Shown here: piece by piece, positions 33,131-45,224 of the stretch | How positions within the stretch are numbered: position 1 is the stretch's first letter | Layout: every line of letters begins with the position of its first letter | NCBI GenBank assembly: GCA_024509875.1 | Contig: JAMPIV010021234.1 | Location: 1 to 64,000, forward strand | DNA length: 64,000 nt | Origin: Oreohelix idahoensis | Taxonomy: Eukaryota; Mollusca; Gastropoda; Stylommatophora; Oreohelicidae | Direction: 5' to 3' | Made by a program: the position numbers and the translations under genes | The notes under the pieces: model-generated | Told to the model about the DNA's origin: nothing | Databases searched by the model: none | The model's input: only the letters and a program-made list of their open reading frames with translations

Positions 33131-33176
33131 AGCTGAGGGGAGAAGAAGTAATGTTAAAACATGGTAAGTTTCCGCC

Positions 33177-33520
<344 letters not shown>

Positions 33521-33529
33521 TCTTTATTT

Positions 33530-34570
33530 CTTTCTTTGTTACTTTCATTCTAAGTATCTATCTATATTTTTTCACACCATATAGCACAAAGCTGAAACAA
33601 AGCTTTCATTTCTCTCCTAAATCAAAATGACAACCATCGTTTTGCTAAGCACATCCTTTCATTCAGTCCCTACCTCCTCCTCATCTCATCTAACAAAATC
33701 AATATTTCATCTCCAGAAGTTGTGACTGGCCCAGGGCTTTCTTCGGCATATTTAAACGACTTCTTAAGTTATTCCGTCAAGGCGTGCTACATAGCTCATA
33801 TTAAAAATGTGTTTACTCTGGAATAGCCGACAGAGACCAGAAATCGGGAAGGAAAGGAGAGGAGAGACAGAGAAAGAACCAGAAAGAGAAAAGGACAGAG
33901 AAGAAGGATAACTAATACTCTAACGATTGATTTTTCACACGTTATCCAAGAAAATCCCGAATACACAGCCTGCAAACGGCATTGATTTTTAACCCCTCTC
34001 CTATCATACTTGCAAACAAGGACAGAAATGGTATTGCTTCTGAGAGCATTATATCCGCTTAAGCATTTTATTCGTGGCAGAGGCGTCTACACATGCGCAA
34101 GTTTTATGAGCATCTGAAACTAACACTTGTTGAAATTGCGCTTTTAACATTCTTCTGTACAACCACACAGTGGCGGATCCAATGTTTTCTGACTGGTGGG
34201 GATATCCATAAAAGTTTTTTGTAGTTACACGTGTTAATACGCACGCCAGAGTATAATTGCAAAGAACACAACAAGTGTTTATAATGACAATAGCAAACAC
34301 AGCAAACAAAATGCATGATATTCCCAGCAAAGATTACACTAACAAGCCAAAATATTTCATTATTATACGTTACAAAATTACGATTTACCGAGCATTAAAA
34401 TTGCTCGAAACAACTCTCGCAGAAATGTCCAATTTGTTTTTATTGCTGACAAGAATATAGTTATTAGGCTGATATGGTCCTGAAATATACAACCAGTTTT
34501 TGTTTGAAAATCACTGTAATGAATGCAGACAAAACAAATCTACTTCGTTAGTTGAAAGAAAGTATGGTTA
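33530..34570. other. Unassigned DNA
   Basis: No gene or clear repeat. A purine-rich GAGAGA stretch lies near 33850-33905. Confidence 0.5.
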
Positions 34571-34573
34571 AAT

Positions 34574-35095
34574 CTAACTTTCGAGTTGTCTTTCATTAAC
34601 AACTCTACTTATCATGCCATCATAAGTTTTCTTTATTAAGTTAATTATCTTCAGGGGGACACCATAATGCCTTATCAATTTACAAAGTGATTCTCTGGCT
34701 AATGCCTTTTCATAGTCCACAAAACCAATGTATAGTGATGAATTACATTCCAGACTTTGTTCAACTATTATTTTCAATGTGGCTATCTAGTCTGGTGGAG
34801 CTGATGACAAGAACCAGACAAGTGCCAGTGTAACAGGAGATGAGAAGAAGAAGCTGGCGATGGATAGGAAAATCGTTGAGGAAATCTATTAATAGCATAA
34901 CAAGGCAGCTCTTGTTCTTGAACCCCAAGGGACAGAGAGCCAGAGGTAGACCAATGAACACACGAAGAAGAGAAGTGGAGACAGAAGCGAATATTGATGA
35001 GGAAGACGTGAAAGAACTTGAACTGATGGCGCGTGACAGGAGCACTTGGCATGTGTTTTTGAGTGCCTATGCTCCTTGAGGAGCTGAAGGTTATT
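34574..35095 (+). mobile_element. LINE-B copy with inverted 5' part (twin-priming structure)
   Basis: 34574-34777 on the minus strand encodes part of a reverse transcriptase (LECNSSLYIGFVDYEKA, then LIRHYGVPLKIINLIKKTYD); relative to relatives a few residues around the F-D of motif A are lost. From about 34793 the plus strand carries the LINE-B C-terminal region (34840-35079: RSWRWIGKSLRKS, GQRARGRP, ELELMARDRSTWHVFL) to the terminal tgctccttgaggagctgaag. An inverted upstream segment joined to a forward 3' segment is the product expected from twin priming. Confidence 0.8.
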
Positions 35096-35099
35096 GAAT

Positions 35100-35575
35100 G
35101 TGTGACTGATGTTGTTAACAAAAAACTAGATCCCATCAAAGCTGAAACATAAATGTCGTCCAACAATTCATTCGCATTTGTGGGGATTTTTTTTAGTTAT
35201 CCCCAAGTTTAGAATGATTCGGAAAACGAAGTACACGCATTAAGGAAGTGGTAATGAGACGGAATAGCAGCGAGAGATTGGTGGAAGAGAGAGCTTGAGT
35301 AGGATTTAGTGTAGATTTTTAGTTTTCGTTGCATATTAACGGAGACTTGTTATATGTCACTATTAAAACATGAAAAGGAGTTGATTTGTTATTTCCAAAG
35401 GTGGGGATGAACATGTCGCCATTACAACAACTTATCAGTCCGATTGTCACATTGTTGAACAGATGATATACATGAGTCTGTAATTGACAGTTCTCAGTCT
35501 GAAAATTATCATTTGATCTCTTCTTAGTAATGTATAGTATAGTTCTGCATTATTGGACTCTCGGGGTGTTCTTTC
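35100..35575. other. Unassigned DNA
   Basis: Nothing recognised. Confidence 0.5.
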
Positions 35576-35578
35576 AAG

Positions 35579-36503
35579 CAATAGTCCCCAAACGGAGTGG
35601 CGCGCCACACCGGTGTGGTGCTATAGGATGGCAAGTGTGGCCGGAAGATTTAATCAAGGATTTAGACAGATTATCAAAAAAAATCATGTGTCAAAAATAA
35701 ATATGAAGGTAATTTTCTTATTTATTTCATTTTTTTTTTTTTGTTTTGTTACCTGTGATATAATATGGAATATATATGCATAAAAACCCATAACCTTTTC
35801 CAGAATTTTTCAGATTTTATTCAGTAATATAATATATCTTATATCAAGTAGATACAGCTCTCCACGACATATTGTTGTGATCAGGCATTTTCAGCTCTGA
35901 CAAATATCAAAGACCAGAAAAGAGAAAGGCTTCTTTGTGTTGATGAAGAGATGAGACATTGTTTGTCTCAAATAAGACCTACTATAAGTGAGATTACGCT
36001 ACAAATAGAATCCAAACTTTCATTCGTTCGTTCGTTTGTTCGTTCTCTTAGACGGGCCTAAGTTCCTATCTCTCAACACTTTGAAAATAAAGTTTGTTCG
36101 CTCTCTTTCAGTCCCTATTCATACAATCGTAGACTTTTCGAATACTTTATTAGTTTTGATTACATGCCCCCCTAATCAGATTATCTTTTCTTATAATGTC
36201 AACTGTAGGTTCTAATGACGATGTTTGTACTTTTCAACATATTTTATGTCATGTTTATAAGTAGTTAATGTTAATATGAGTGTGCTATTTTATTTTACTT
36301 TACAACGTTGAATTCCTTGACATTGATATGTAAAATGCGTATGGGAATAATTGAATTCAGTATGAAAGGTGAGAGAAAGGAAGGGCAGAATGTCAGACGG
36401 GCCTGCGTGCCCAATTCTCAACCCTTTGAAAATAAAGTTCGTTCGTTCGTTCGTTTGTTCATTCCGAAAGTGTGACCCTGAGAAACAAGGTTGGGAATCA
36501 CTG
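35579..36503 (+). mobile_element. hAT-type DNA transposon relic
   Basis: The left end caatagtccccaaacggag and the right end (complement cagtgattcccaaccttg) match the CAGTGGTTCCCAA-type ends of hAT elements. The flanking octamers ctttcaag and ctttaagg agree at 6 of 8 positions, consistent with an eroded 8-bp duplication. Inside are two copies of a block 'agacgggcct ... tttgaaaataaagtt(c/t)gttcg' (36050-36103 and 36396-36446), each next to a TTCG microsatellite. Confidence 0.65.
35852..36020 (+). pseudogene. hAT transposase C-terminal fragment
   Basis: A short open frame reads YCCDQAFSALTNIKDQKRER followed by LLCVDEEMRHCLSQIRPTI. This is the C-terminal dimerisation segment shared by hAT transposases and their ZBED5/SCAND3/FAM200-like relatives (CEQAFS.L..IK). 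The rest of the transposase is deleted. Confidence 0.7.
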
Positions 36504-36504
36504 C

Positions 36505-37435
36505 TTTAAGGGATACCCCCTGAGACAATTTATGTGTACACCTACATTCAGCTTAATGTTAGAGATGCAGTTTCAACTTGTCCGCGAGTTCAGAAACCCT
36601 ATGCATGAACTAGAAAAAAAGTACAAGGCAGATAAATTGTGAAATTAATCGGTTGCTGTGTTTTGTTTCATCGTCGGTTTGTCCCTGGGATTTTTTGACA
36701 AGAGAAAGAACGAAAATCCGCAGTGCTTCCACAAAGAAGGTCGTAAGAGTCAACACATAAGCATGGCGCTATCTGTCATCCTCATAATGCTCGACCAGTT
36801 ACTTCAAGAACCACCACTACCAGAGCACATTAAGTATTTTGCAAGTGGCTTTCTCAATATGATAATTGTGGTAGTGGCTTCAGTCTTCTGGAGGATATAA
36901 AAAGGGGTCTTCATTCATTTTGTGAAGTTCGACAACTTCTTTCATGTGTATTCGGTGAAGACAACGTAACTATGGCACCTGTATATGGATTAGCGAGACG
37001 AAGCTCATCATCATGTGACGTTTTCTTTCCAGAACGTTGTCTCCATTACAGCTGCTCTGAACACATCCCGATTCTGGGCAAGTCGACCTGCATCAGCCAA
37101 AGACAAGTTCAGCCAAAGACGAAGCTGCTGAAGATAAATAAGACACACAATGAGGAAACCTGTTTTTAGCATTGCAAGGTAATTGTTCTTGTTGTTGTGT
37201 TGTTGCTTGTTTGTTCTTGAATTGCTGGCAGAAGAAAGGTACAAGGAGAACAAAAAAATACGCGGAGAAGGGAGTTTAAGACAGACAGGACAGGGATACA
37301 GAAGACATGAAAACCTTTTCAATGGAAGGCTCGGGACTGGAAGGCTTGCCGTCAATTCTTTGAAGACATTTACTCATACACCCCGTGTACTTCCCGGCAG
37401 CCTCTGAAGAGACAAAGAAGAATCGGACTACTTCA
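36505..37435. other. Unassigned DNA with a TATA-like site
   Basis: The frames at 36658-36900 and 36972-37169 have no recognised domain. 36540-36650 is a dispersed segment repeated at 38280-38385 (gcccgcgagttca, caaggca.ataaattgtgaaa). Confidence 0.35.
36894..36904 (+). promoter_or_regulatory. Possible TATA box
   Basis: ggatataaaaagg is a good TATA-box match, with the first downstream ATG (36972) about 70 bp away opening a 65-codon frame. It may equally be chance in AT-rich DNA. Confidence 0.15.
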
Positions 37436-37439
37436 CGCC

Positions 37440-37625
37440 CAGGCATGTCGTACAGTGCGACACTATGATGTTATGTGTGGAGCTGGCAATCTCAGCAAGT
37501 AAAACAAATTGTCCCATAAACCACCGCTGCGTAAGCCTGTGAATGCTTGGTGCTGGCCTCCTACAAGGGGACCAGCTACATTGGTGGCTATATGTTCCCT
37601 AAGGAGCACAAAGGAAATGATGATG
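37440..37625 (+). repeat. Dispersed repeat F copy with GAT-rich tail
   Basis: ggcatgtcgtac, gctggcaatctca, ataaaccaccgctgc and aaggggaccagctaca align with 42050-42180. It ends gaaatgatgatgtgatgat, a LINE-like tail. Confidence 0.55.
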
Positions 37626-38399
37626 TGATGATTTGCTCATACAGAGTTAAAGGGTAATTATGATTTGACATTGTGGATTTGATAACATTAAATTTTAAAA
37701 CTTACTGTTTGGCTGACAACTTTTCTTCTTTCTGGCTTTACACGTCTGTTCTTGAAATTTCTTCAAATCCATTGTCCAAACACGTGACTAATGAGTGGCT
37801 TACCTCTCCGTCACCGTATACAGTGTGGTGCAAAAGTTTATGCACCGTTTCTTTACATTTATTTATTCGCTATTACAAAATAATTACTACTTACACTATA
37901 GAATAAGTACATATATAGAACAATTACATTGCATTATTAACAAAAAATATTGGCGTTAAAACCTTAGGTGCTCAAACTGGCAGAAGTCATTGTTCACACA
38001 ATCTTGAAGTCTGCTGCAACACTGAAACACTCTGATACAGATTTCTGTTTTCAACCATTGATTTAATATTTCAGTGAAATAAAAACTTGCTAATAGAAAC
38101 AACGTAAACATTTTTTTTGAAATAAGTGTTAATAAACTGTATATTTACGTGCTAATAGAATAAAAAAAATAATAACACATTAAAAAAATATATGTTATTA
38201 AAGTGTATACAGTACCTACTTTTGAACCACCTTATATATTGATTTGTGCTGTTTAGGTAAAATAATGTTGGAGAGATGTGTATTCTACTTAATGTCATGG
38301 ATGTAGTTTCAGCTTGCCCGCGAGTTCACAATGTGAACTACGAAAACGCACAAGGCAAATAAATTGTGAAATCTAATCGGTTCAAATTCACCGGATTTG

Positions 38400-38900
38400 G
38401 TGCATCCTCTTCAAAGGTCAGAGTGGCTAAGAGGTTTGGCGTAAGCCTCTAATTGTCGAGGCACCGGTTCGATTCCCAGTACAGGGAATATAATTTTTGG
38501 ACATTTTTTTTTTTCAGAACCAGTGCTCCTAATGATGTCATACTCCCCCCCCCCCCCGGTTTCATGGGTAGTGAGAGCGGAGGCCTAGCCTTCTCGGATT
38601 AGGGTGCAAATATAGGAGGCCCCGTGTGCAAGTTGCGCACGTTAAAAATCCCACGGCAGGTGGAAATAGTAAAGAGTAGGCCATTAGGCCGCTGCGTTTG
38701 CAAAATTTAAAAGTTTAAAAACTACCCACCACAAAAATATTTATAGAATGTGTGATTCCTACATACACACATTTGGATTGTCGCCGGTGCTACGGAGATC
38801 GTGCACTGGGCTGAGATCCTCCTTGTGTGATCTAAGGGATGAGATCGGAGCATTGATGGAGTTGTCCGTGTGCAATGAAGGTAGTCCGTCAAACCAAGCC
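38400..38900 (+). mobile_element. SINE-B, near full length
   Basis: The head resembles a Ser/Leu-type tRNA (agagtggctaagaggtttgg, then B box ggttcgattcc). The body has a C-run, gggtagtgagagcggaggcc, tgtgcaagttgcgcacg, tatttatagaatgtgtgatt and gatcggagcattgatgg, ending aaaccaagccaaacc. It is collinear with the 32.5-kb copy. Confidence 0.88.
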
Positions 38901-40149
38901 AAACCTTCAGGAAACTGCACTTCCAAATAGATTTAAAAACCAGGTATAATATGTATATTATAGGAAACAATAAACAACCATAAAACATATAACTTGTTTG
39001 TTGGTTTGATAGAAAAACGCATTCAAATTGCTTTAATGATTTGTTTGCATGTACAATAGAAATGTATACAGTTTAGAAAATTAAAATTAGTTTAAAATAA
39101 CAATGTAATTTATTTTATTGAAACAAAATCAATGAATTTAAAAAAACTTACTAAAATACAAACAAATCAACATGTATATAATATTTTAAAATCTACACGA
39201 TCAAAGTTTTGTTACGAACTATGTGAACCGTAACGAACAATGACATTCCCAGCAACTTTTTTCGGGAAAAGGACAATGAAAACTATATTGAACACCGTTT
39301 GAAAGAACTCGCAGACCTTATAATTCATTCGTGGTGCAATATTCACATTACACAGCTTTCCTAGCAAAAAGTATCGCCGTTACTATTAAATATGTATCTC
39401 ATTCTTAGATGTATACATAACAGTAAACATCGAATAGAGTTTATGAACATTTGTAGTCAAACGGATCTGTACAATATAACATACATGACTGGAGGTAAGA
39501 AATCATTACAATTAATAGTTTTAAGAGGTTGAAATACAATTAAAAGGGACACAGGGGGATATGTACCAATTCGCCCAAATAATTTTTGATAAGTCTGCCG
39601 ATTTAGTCGCCCAGGACGAAACGTCCTTAAATAATGATAAATTACTCCCTTCTATCACATGAAACCTTTTCAATCCCAGCAACCACGTAACAGCTACATC
39701 AAAGTTACATTCATACAACACTGCATTTGATGTAGGGACTGGCTCTCGGAAACAGAGATCTCAAGCAACGACCCCCGTGGGATTTATTCATGAGAAACCA
39801 TTGAATAGATGCGTCAGACAAGTTCTTTTATTGGTAGTCTTTTTAGGGTTTTTTTTTTTTTTTTTTTAAGAAAAATATCGGATCATCTCCAGCAGTTTGA
39901 ATCGAAGTAATCTATTCTGTTCCAATGGCATGCTATCTAGCCGACTTTTTCAGGACTGGTTCTTATCAGTGCTAGTATTGTCAACGTTTTGACCGCATGA
40001 TGCTTTTTCGTGCGTTACCTATTGAACGTAGAATACTTTTGGAGCGGTCGAACGGCCACTTATTTGGCAAAACGTCATAGGTAATGTGCGGTATAGGCAA
40101 CGAAAACAAAAAACCATAGCCAAACATTACAGGTAATCTACCAATCCAG
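38901..40149. other. Unassigned AT-rich DNA
   Basis: No gene. A T-run lies near 39850. Confidence 0.5.
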
Positions 40150-40503
40150 CAAACCGAATACCATCACCAACCAGGAACTGCTTACACGATGTAGTCAAAC
40201 AAATATGCACATCATCATTGCCGGAAGACACTGGAACTGGGTTGGCCATGTTCTCAGAAGATACCACGACACCATCACAAGAACTGCTATGCTATAGTCC
40301 GCAGAAGGAAGGTGAAAGGGTGGCAGATAAAAGACAACTTGTAGAAATGTGGAGGCCGAGATGCAAATCATGAACAAGAATTGGGGCACTGCACAAAGGG
40401 TGGCCACCGACCGAGTAGAGTGGAGACAGTTTGTTGCTGCCCTACAAGATGCTATTTGGCGTGATGGCCATTGACTGCTTTGTCAGTCATGGGCTAAAGA
40501 TCC
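40150..40503 (+). pseudogene. LINE-C ORF2 C-terminal relic
   Basis: The frame from about 40198 reads RHWNWVGHVLRRYHDTITRT. After three in-frame stops it continues VEAEMQIMNKNWGTAQRVAT and DRVEWRQFVAALQDAIWRDG before a stop. This is the typical C-terminal end of endonuclease-RT LINE proteins (WIGH.LR, WR..V.AL). A GAA/GAAGA tail follows. Dead copy. Confidence 0.85.
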
Positions 40504-40551
40504 AAGAAGAATAAGAAGAAGACTAATCCTGCGAGATAGAACCCGATAGCC

Positions 40552-40663
<112 letters not shown>

Positions 40664-40669
40664 CCCAGC

Positions 40670-40990
40670 TTTTTCGGTCAGTAACGCTAAGGGATGCAAC
40701 TTTGGTTGAAAGTTAGACATTAATTGTATTGTTTCCCTTATATGTGGTTTAGAGCCATAGTGGCTTAGAGAGAGCAGTGATGGGGGGTATGGTACCTGGA
40801 AGGCGAGGCAGGGGCCGACCAAGACGACGGTGGACACAGGACATTGAAGACACCTTGAACATGACATTGGAGGAGGCAGGAGGACTGGCTAAAGATCGAG
40901 AATCTTTCAGGCGGGCTGTGATGAGAGCGACGTTCTTCAAAGGACATGCTACATGATGATGATATATGTACTCTTCCGAAAATAGTAACA
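40670..40990 (+). repeat. Dispersed repeat H, interrupted by LINE-D
   Basis: ggatgcaactttggttgaaa, gttagac and ttgtattgtttcccttatatgt match 58840-58895. After the LINE insert the repeat resumes as tatatgtactcttccgaaaatag, as in the uninterrupted copy at 58890-58912. Confidence 0.8.
40746..40962 (+). mobile_element. LINE-D, 5'-truncated insertion
   Basis: tatatgt flanks it (40739-40745 and 40963-40969), and the paralogous locus at 58.89 kb is uninterrupted. The open frame 40780-40956 reads GMVPGRRGRGRPRRRWTQDI, DTLNMTLEEAGGLAKDRESF and RRAVMRATFFKGHAT-stop, a LINE ORF2 C terminus, followed by a GATGATGA tail. Little decay is visible in this fragment. Confidence 0.9.
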
Positions 40991-40994
40991 CTTA

Positions 40995-41110
40995 ACAAAG
41001 AACAATGCGCAAATGACGGTGTGCACAAAAATAAATTTATAGAATGTGTGATCCCGTATACACACATTGGGATCCTCGCTGCTGCTACGTAGTTCGTGTA
41101 CTGTGGTGAT
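40995..41110 (+). mobile_element. SINE-B fragment
   Basis: atttatagaatgtgtgat, cacacattgggatcctcgc and ctacgtagttcgtgtactg match SINE-B. Both ends are missing. Confidence 0.7.
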
Positions 41111-41129
41111 GCACAGTAGTTTTTTCACT

Positions 41130-41517
41130 GTGGTGAAACATGTTAATAACCCATCACTACACACTAAACGTGGAGGAGTCATTTGAGCCCCAGACGTAAC
41201 TCTGACTTTCAACTGGTTGGCTGCATGCAGGAAGATCTAACTATGGACCGATGATAAGCAGGGGTGCTGAGAAGTGGCTCTGTGTAGGACATGACGATTC
41301 CTTGGGAGAGCACAGAACCAGAGCACAGTATTTTAGCTCTGCATATTTGGAGAGCCCCATTGGATGGCGGGGAATGCACAGTATGTCACGCGCATCTTAC
41401 ACGTTTCGTAATGGCAGAAAAGCGACAGGAAAAGCCTAGATCTACAGTGTACATAATACCAAGGAGTCTTCAACTTGGTATTGGCTGCAAAAGAGCGAGA
41501 AGCTCAGCAGCGCTAGT

Positions 41518-41550
<33 letters not shown>

Positions 41551-42030
41551 ATCATCGGCATACAAATAAAAGGCAGTACTACATCCGCAGACCGTTTTTG
41601 TCAAGTCTTTCCGTGGTAAGAAGTTGCTAGATCGAACTTGCTAAAAAAAAAAAAAAAACTGTGACAGGAAGCCATTTTGGTTGCCGTGACGCTGGATCCC
41701 GCGTTATCGAAATCCTCCGGATTGACACTAGTAGTACTTTTCAGGGCGTATTTATCAGCGCTGCTCTACAACTTCGACAGAGGTCTCTTTTATTTAACTG
41801 GCAATTAAGCTCTGATATAACCTACGGTCTTCTGCCTATGGTTGAAGGAGGCGTGCCTCGCCATAACAAAAGCAAATATCTCGATAGCAAAAGACAATCT
41901 TGACAATGGAAACATTTCTACTTTTCATTCAAGAAATCCTGAACATGAGACGTTTTCAGCACATTCAACATCAGGAGCAATAAATTTGTTTGTATTTATT
42001 TGCTAAGTAATATAGTGACCCCAACAAATG
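41130..42030. other. Unassigned DNA with a CAA run
   Basis: A (CAA)n run at 41520-41547 could be a retroposon tail. The frames here (41251-41551, 41661-41903) have no recognised motif. Confidence 0.4.
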
Positions 42031-42039
42031 AATCAGCTA

Positions 42040-42260
42040 CTGCTCTTTCAAGCATGTCGTACCAGGCGACTGTCATGAGGTTGTGCATGAGTCTGGCAAC
42101 CTCATCATTAGCTGAACAAACTGCTGCTGCAAGATCATGTGACTGTTTGTGCAGGATTTCTGCAAGGGGACCAGCTACAATGGTGACATCATGCTCCGCA
42201 GGGACCGAAAAGGAAAAGGCTGATAAAAATATCTTGGTCATTATTTCTGCTGCCTTATAA
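42040..42260 (+). repeat. Dispersed repeat F copy
   Basis: Best copy of the family: agcatgtcgtac, ggcaacctcatca, ctgctgctgcaagatcatg, tgtgcaggatttctgca and aggggaccagctacaatggt. Its 86-codon open frame looks like chance. Confidence 0.6.
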
Positions 42261-42279
42261 TTAGGAAATGATCATCATC

Positions 42280-42375
42280 ATCTTCCTTTGCCCTTCATAC
42301 GGAGTATAGAGCCACCACAGCAGCTGGTCTCTTTGCCGGAAGCCTGACCAAACATTCACATGCTCTTGTAGCAGT
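42280..42375 (-). repeat. Dispersed repeat F, inverted copy
   Basis: Reverse-complement match to the 10.6-kb copy (cttc.tacggag.ata.agcca.). It forms a loose inverted repeat with the copy directly upstream. Confidence 0.5.
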
Positions 42376-42377
42376 AA

Positions 42378-42560
42378 ATAAATATTAGACAAACATAAAG
42401 GTATGTTTTCAGGCACTCGTAAGAAACAAACAAGTAGAAAACTAGACAACAGAAAAACTACAGACGTGAGTGGCTTACCCAGAACTCGAACCCAGGATCT
42501 TCCGTGCGACAACCCCGCCTAGCTATGCAAGCGAATCACACTATCCTCCTGGCCATCTAG
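42378..42560 (-). mobile_element. SINE-D, tRNA-derived SINE
   Basis: On the minus strand the head holds an A-box region near 42530 (tagtgtgattcgcttgcat) and B box gggttcgagttc. A short body then ends cttacgagtgcctgaaaaca through tttgtctaatatttattta. A fragment of its 3' end sits at 18351-18403. Confidence 0.75.
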
Positions 42561-42717
42561 GCATCACCAAAACATGATGCTTCGATGACGGGTCATTAGT
42601 GCAACCCACAACACATAACACCGGAAATGTACCATGGACAGTCCAGCCTATTAATGACGCAATCACTTCTGTCAATAGCAGTGGCGTCTGCAACAATTTT
42701 TGTTACATGATGAAGTT

Positions 42718-42837
42718 ACTAGCCCCATGCACACACAACCTGATGTTGGCCGCCGTGTAACACATTGCCTGATGGTGCAGTAGGCATATTCTTTCTTTGG
42801 CCCTTCAGAGACCCCCCGCGGAACTACACGGGGTTAA
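42718..42837 (+). mobile_element. SINE-E-like fragment
   Basis: cctgatggtgcagtagg, tattctttctttggcccttc and agagaccccccgcggaacta, as in the 11.1- and 56.8-kb copies. Confidence 0.45.
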
Positions 42838-42864
42838 TTAGGATACATGGTGCCTGTAACTGTA

Positions 42865-42940
42865 GCTTTGTTCAGTTTGGTTTTCAGGAGTATCTTCATT
42901 TAACACGGACAACTCTATCAGTGCTCCGATCTCCTAACTG
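42865..42940 (-). mobile_element. SINE-B 3' fragment
   Basis: Complement of the SINE-B end: gtttggttttcaggagtatc, cacggacaactctatcag and tgctccgatctc. Confidence 0.65.
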
Positions 42941-43171
42941 TAGTTAATATAATTAACTGCCGCCACCCAAGTCACTAGCGGCACGTCCCCTAATCATCTA
43001 TTCCATTGTTTACACCAGCAGATTCAATCACGATCTTTTAGCTCTCAAAGGAGCATAGCCCTTCAGCAGCAGACACATGCCAAGTCCTCATGTCGCGTGC
43101 CATCAGGTCGAGGTCTTTTATATCTTTCTCCTCATTTTCCTTTCTGACTCCGGTTCTGTTCTCTATATGTT

Positions 43172-43844
43172 TGTTACACATCTTTTTGTGCACCTCAATG
43201 TTTCGTTATTTTGAAACGCTGCGGTGTTCAACTAGAGTGTCACGGGAATAGATTGTGAACTGAGTTGACTGTGTGTGTGGGTATGTTTGTGAGTGTGATC
43301 TAGGTTAAGTCCGTGGGAAGAATGTAGGTCGTGAATGGAGGGAAACTGTCGGGTGATGTCGGGCAGTGAGTGAATGCGTGTAAAGGGGAGATAACTTACA
43401 GAGCAGTGTATTCAGCCGGAATGGCTAAGTGGGATGTGTAGTTTCTTGGATTATATTCTATGTCTGCTGTATGATTCTACTTCACGAGGAATTAGCAATG
43501 TGTGTGATTGCTAGATGAAATATTTATTGAAAGGAAGTATATTTTGAGCTCTACTTGATTCATTCATGATTTCCATAATGTTGTGTAAAACGACTCCCGT
43601 GGGGGGACAAGACGAACAGAACAGTTCGCTTCTTTAATTATACATTGACTGCATAGGTCCTATGTGTGGACACTATTCAAGTGTGTTAACTTGATAAACA
43701 TCTATTATATTGGAGTAATGTATCGACAATAAAGTTTGTATTGTATCTGTCATTGGAGCAGTTACTTGATGATTTACTGTTGGCGTTACACCTACTAGAC
43801 GTATGCTTGGATAATTTAATGAACATACCATTGAGAACGCCACA
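43172..43844 (+). repeat. 5' LTR of the Gmr1-like element
   Basis: 673 bp, TG...CA ends. It contains an aataaa-bearing stretch (caataaagtttgtattgtat at about 43728) that could serve as the polyadenylation signal. Confidence 0.95.
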
Positions 43845-43849
43845 GTTAA

Positions 43850-43868
43850 TTGGAAGGCCAAGCCGGAG
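43850..43868 (+). promoter_or_regulatory. Candidate primer-binding site
   Basis: ttggaaggccaagccgg lies six bases inside the 5' LTR. It has the TGG start expected opposite a tRNA CCA end, but the T-loop spacing does not fit a standard tRNA 3' end, so the assignment is weak. Confidence 0.35.
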
Positions 43869-45224
43869 ATTTTGAAGTAGACTGTAAGAACTACAGCTCA
43901 TTTTAGCAATACCCCCACAGTTCTGTTGTACATGCCTAGCCAGTGGAAATGAAGTACTATAATTAATTACAGCATTTAATCAACATTTATGTCTACACGG
44001 ATTACAACGATCTAGTTGATGGAATTTTTTTTTTTTTTTTTTTTGGGCGTGTTAACTTTGATGGCCTTAATATCTATCAATTTCAAAGACGAATATATCT
44101 GCTACAGCTGTAGAGTGCACACAGGAAGATACCAACAGTGTACAACGCCGGCGAAGCAACGACTTCAACAATGGATTGCAACAGAGTGAAAGAAACATTT
44201 TTCGTGCGTATACTAGGTTGGTATACCAAATACCTCAACACATCGTGGATACCAAACATCAAGTCAGATTACAGAACATAGTGATATTGTGTTTCGAGTA
44301 CTGTATGAAAAACTGCATTAAAAGTGAATTCTCCATATTTCAAGTTCTACTCAGCAGCAGCGAAAATGCCCAAGGTCTTCAATCAATAGTGCCTTAGCTA
44401 GGAGTGCGATCTACAACAGAGACAGTCAAAGAAAGGAGCCACCATAGTGTATTTCCACGTTGATGCGTCGGGCCAGGAGGAGGACATAAATAAGATAAGT
44501 GTTTTAATGTTTTGTGGCATAAGTCCTTCCTATATTTTACGTGGTAGAGCTCCTTCTTTATGTCTATATAGGTTATATGTTTCATGTTTTATGTTGTTTT
44601 TTTTTTACTTTATGTGGATTTTGGAATACCTCTTAGGACGGTCCCAAAATCAAAATATCTGCAAGGCCAGCATATAATTCTTTCTAAGTGAGGCCCAGCG
44701 AAAAGTGCTGTGTATTATAGCGTTCACTTCGAATTTATTATATCCAATTTCTGTCTTAGTGGTGATGTCATGTTCTTGATTGTAGTTCGTGGTTGTTGAC
44801 TGTTTTTATATTTAGTTCTTCAGCATTATTGTTTGTAACCTGCTGCTCTCATCTTACTATCATTTAGTTAATACATATATTAATGTTGTTTGCGTCTTTG
44901 TCTTGTCACTGGATAGTGGTAGCGATTATTTTATTTTCATAGCATTTAGTTTTCATTCATTATCTACTTTTCTTTGCTCCCACTATTGTCACATATCGTC
45001 TTTGTTTGTACTGTTCTTACTCCAATCTTTATGATGATTTCATAATACCTGCGGTTGTATATATAAAGTAGTATTCTATTTGTTTATTACTAATCTTCAA
45101 GTTCTAAAGGAGAACGATTTCTGGTACAGCATACTTATTGGATATAAGTATTTATAATTTAGGTTCAAGGAACCAGTAATATATTGACGATTGAGTAAGT
45201 AAGAGTAAACATTAACGGTAAGAC
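43869..45224 (+). other. Long untranslated leader of the Gmr1-like element
   Basis: About 1.35 kb between the primer site and the gag ATG. No coding signal is seen; a T-run lies at about 44025-44044. Leaders of this kind normally carry the packaging signal. Confidence 0.6.

Noticed and set aside
38405..38475. Possible Ser/Leu tRNA gene
   Set aside because: The head resembles a tRNA but is continuous with a 480-bp SINE-B body that is repeated elsewhere, so it is a SINE head.
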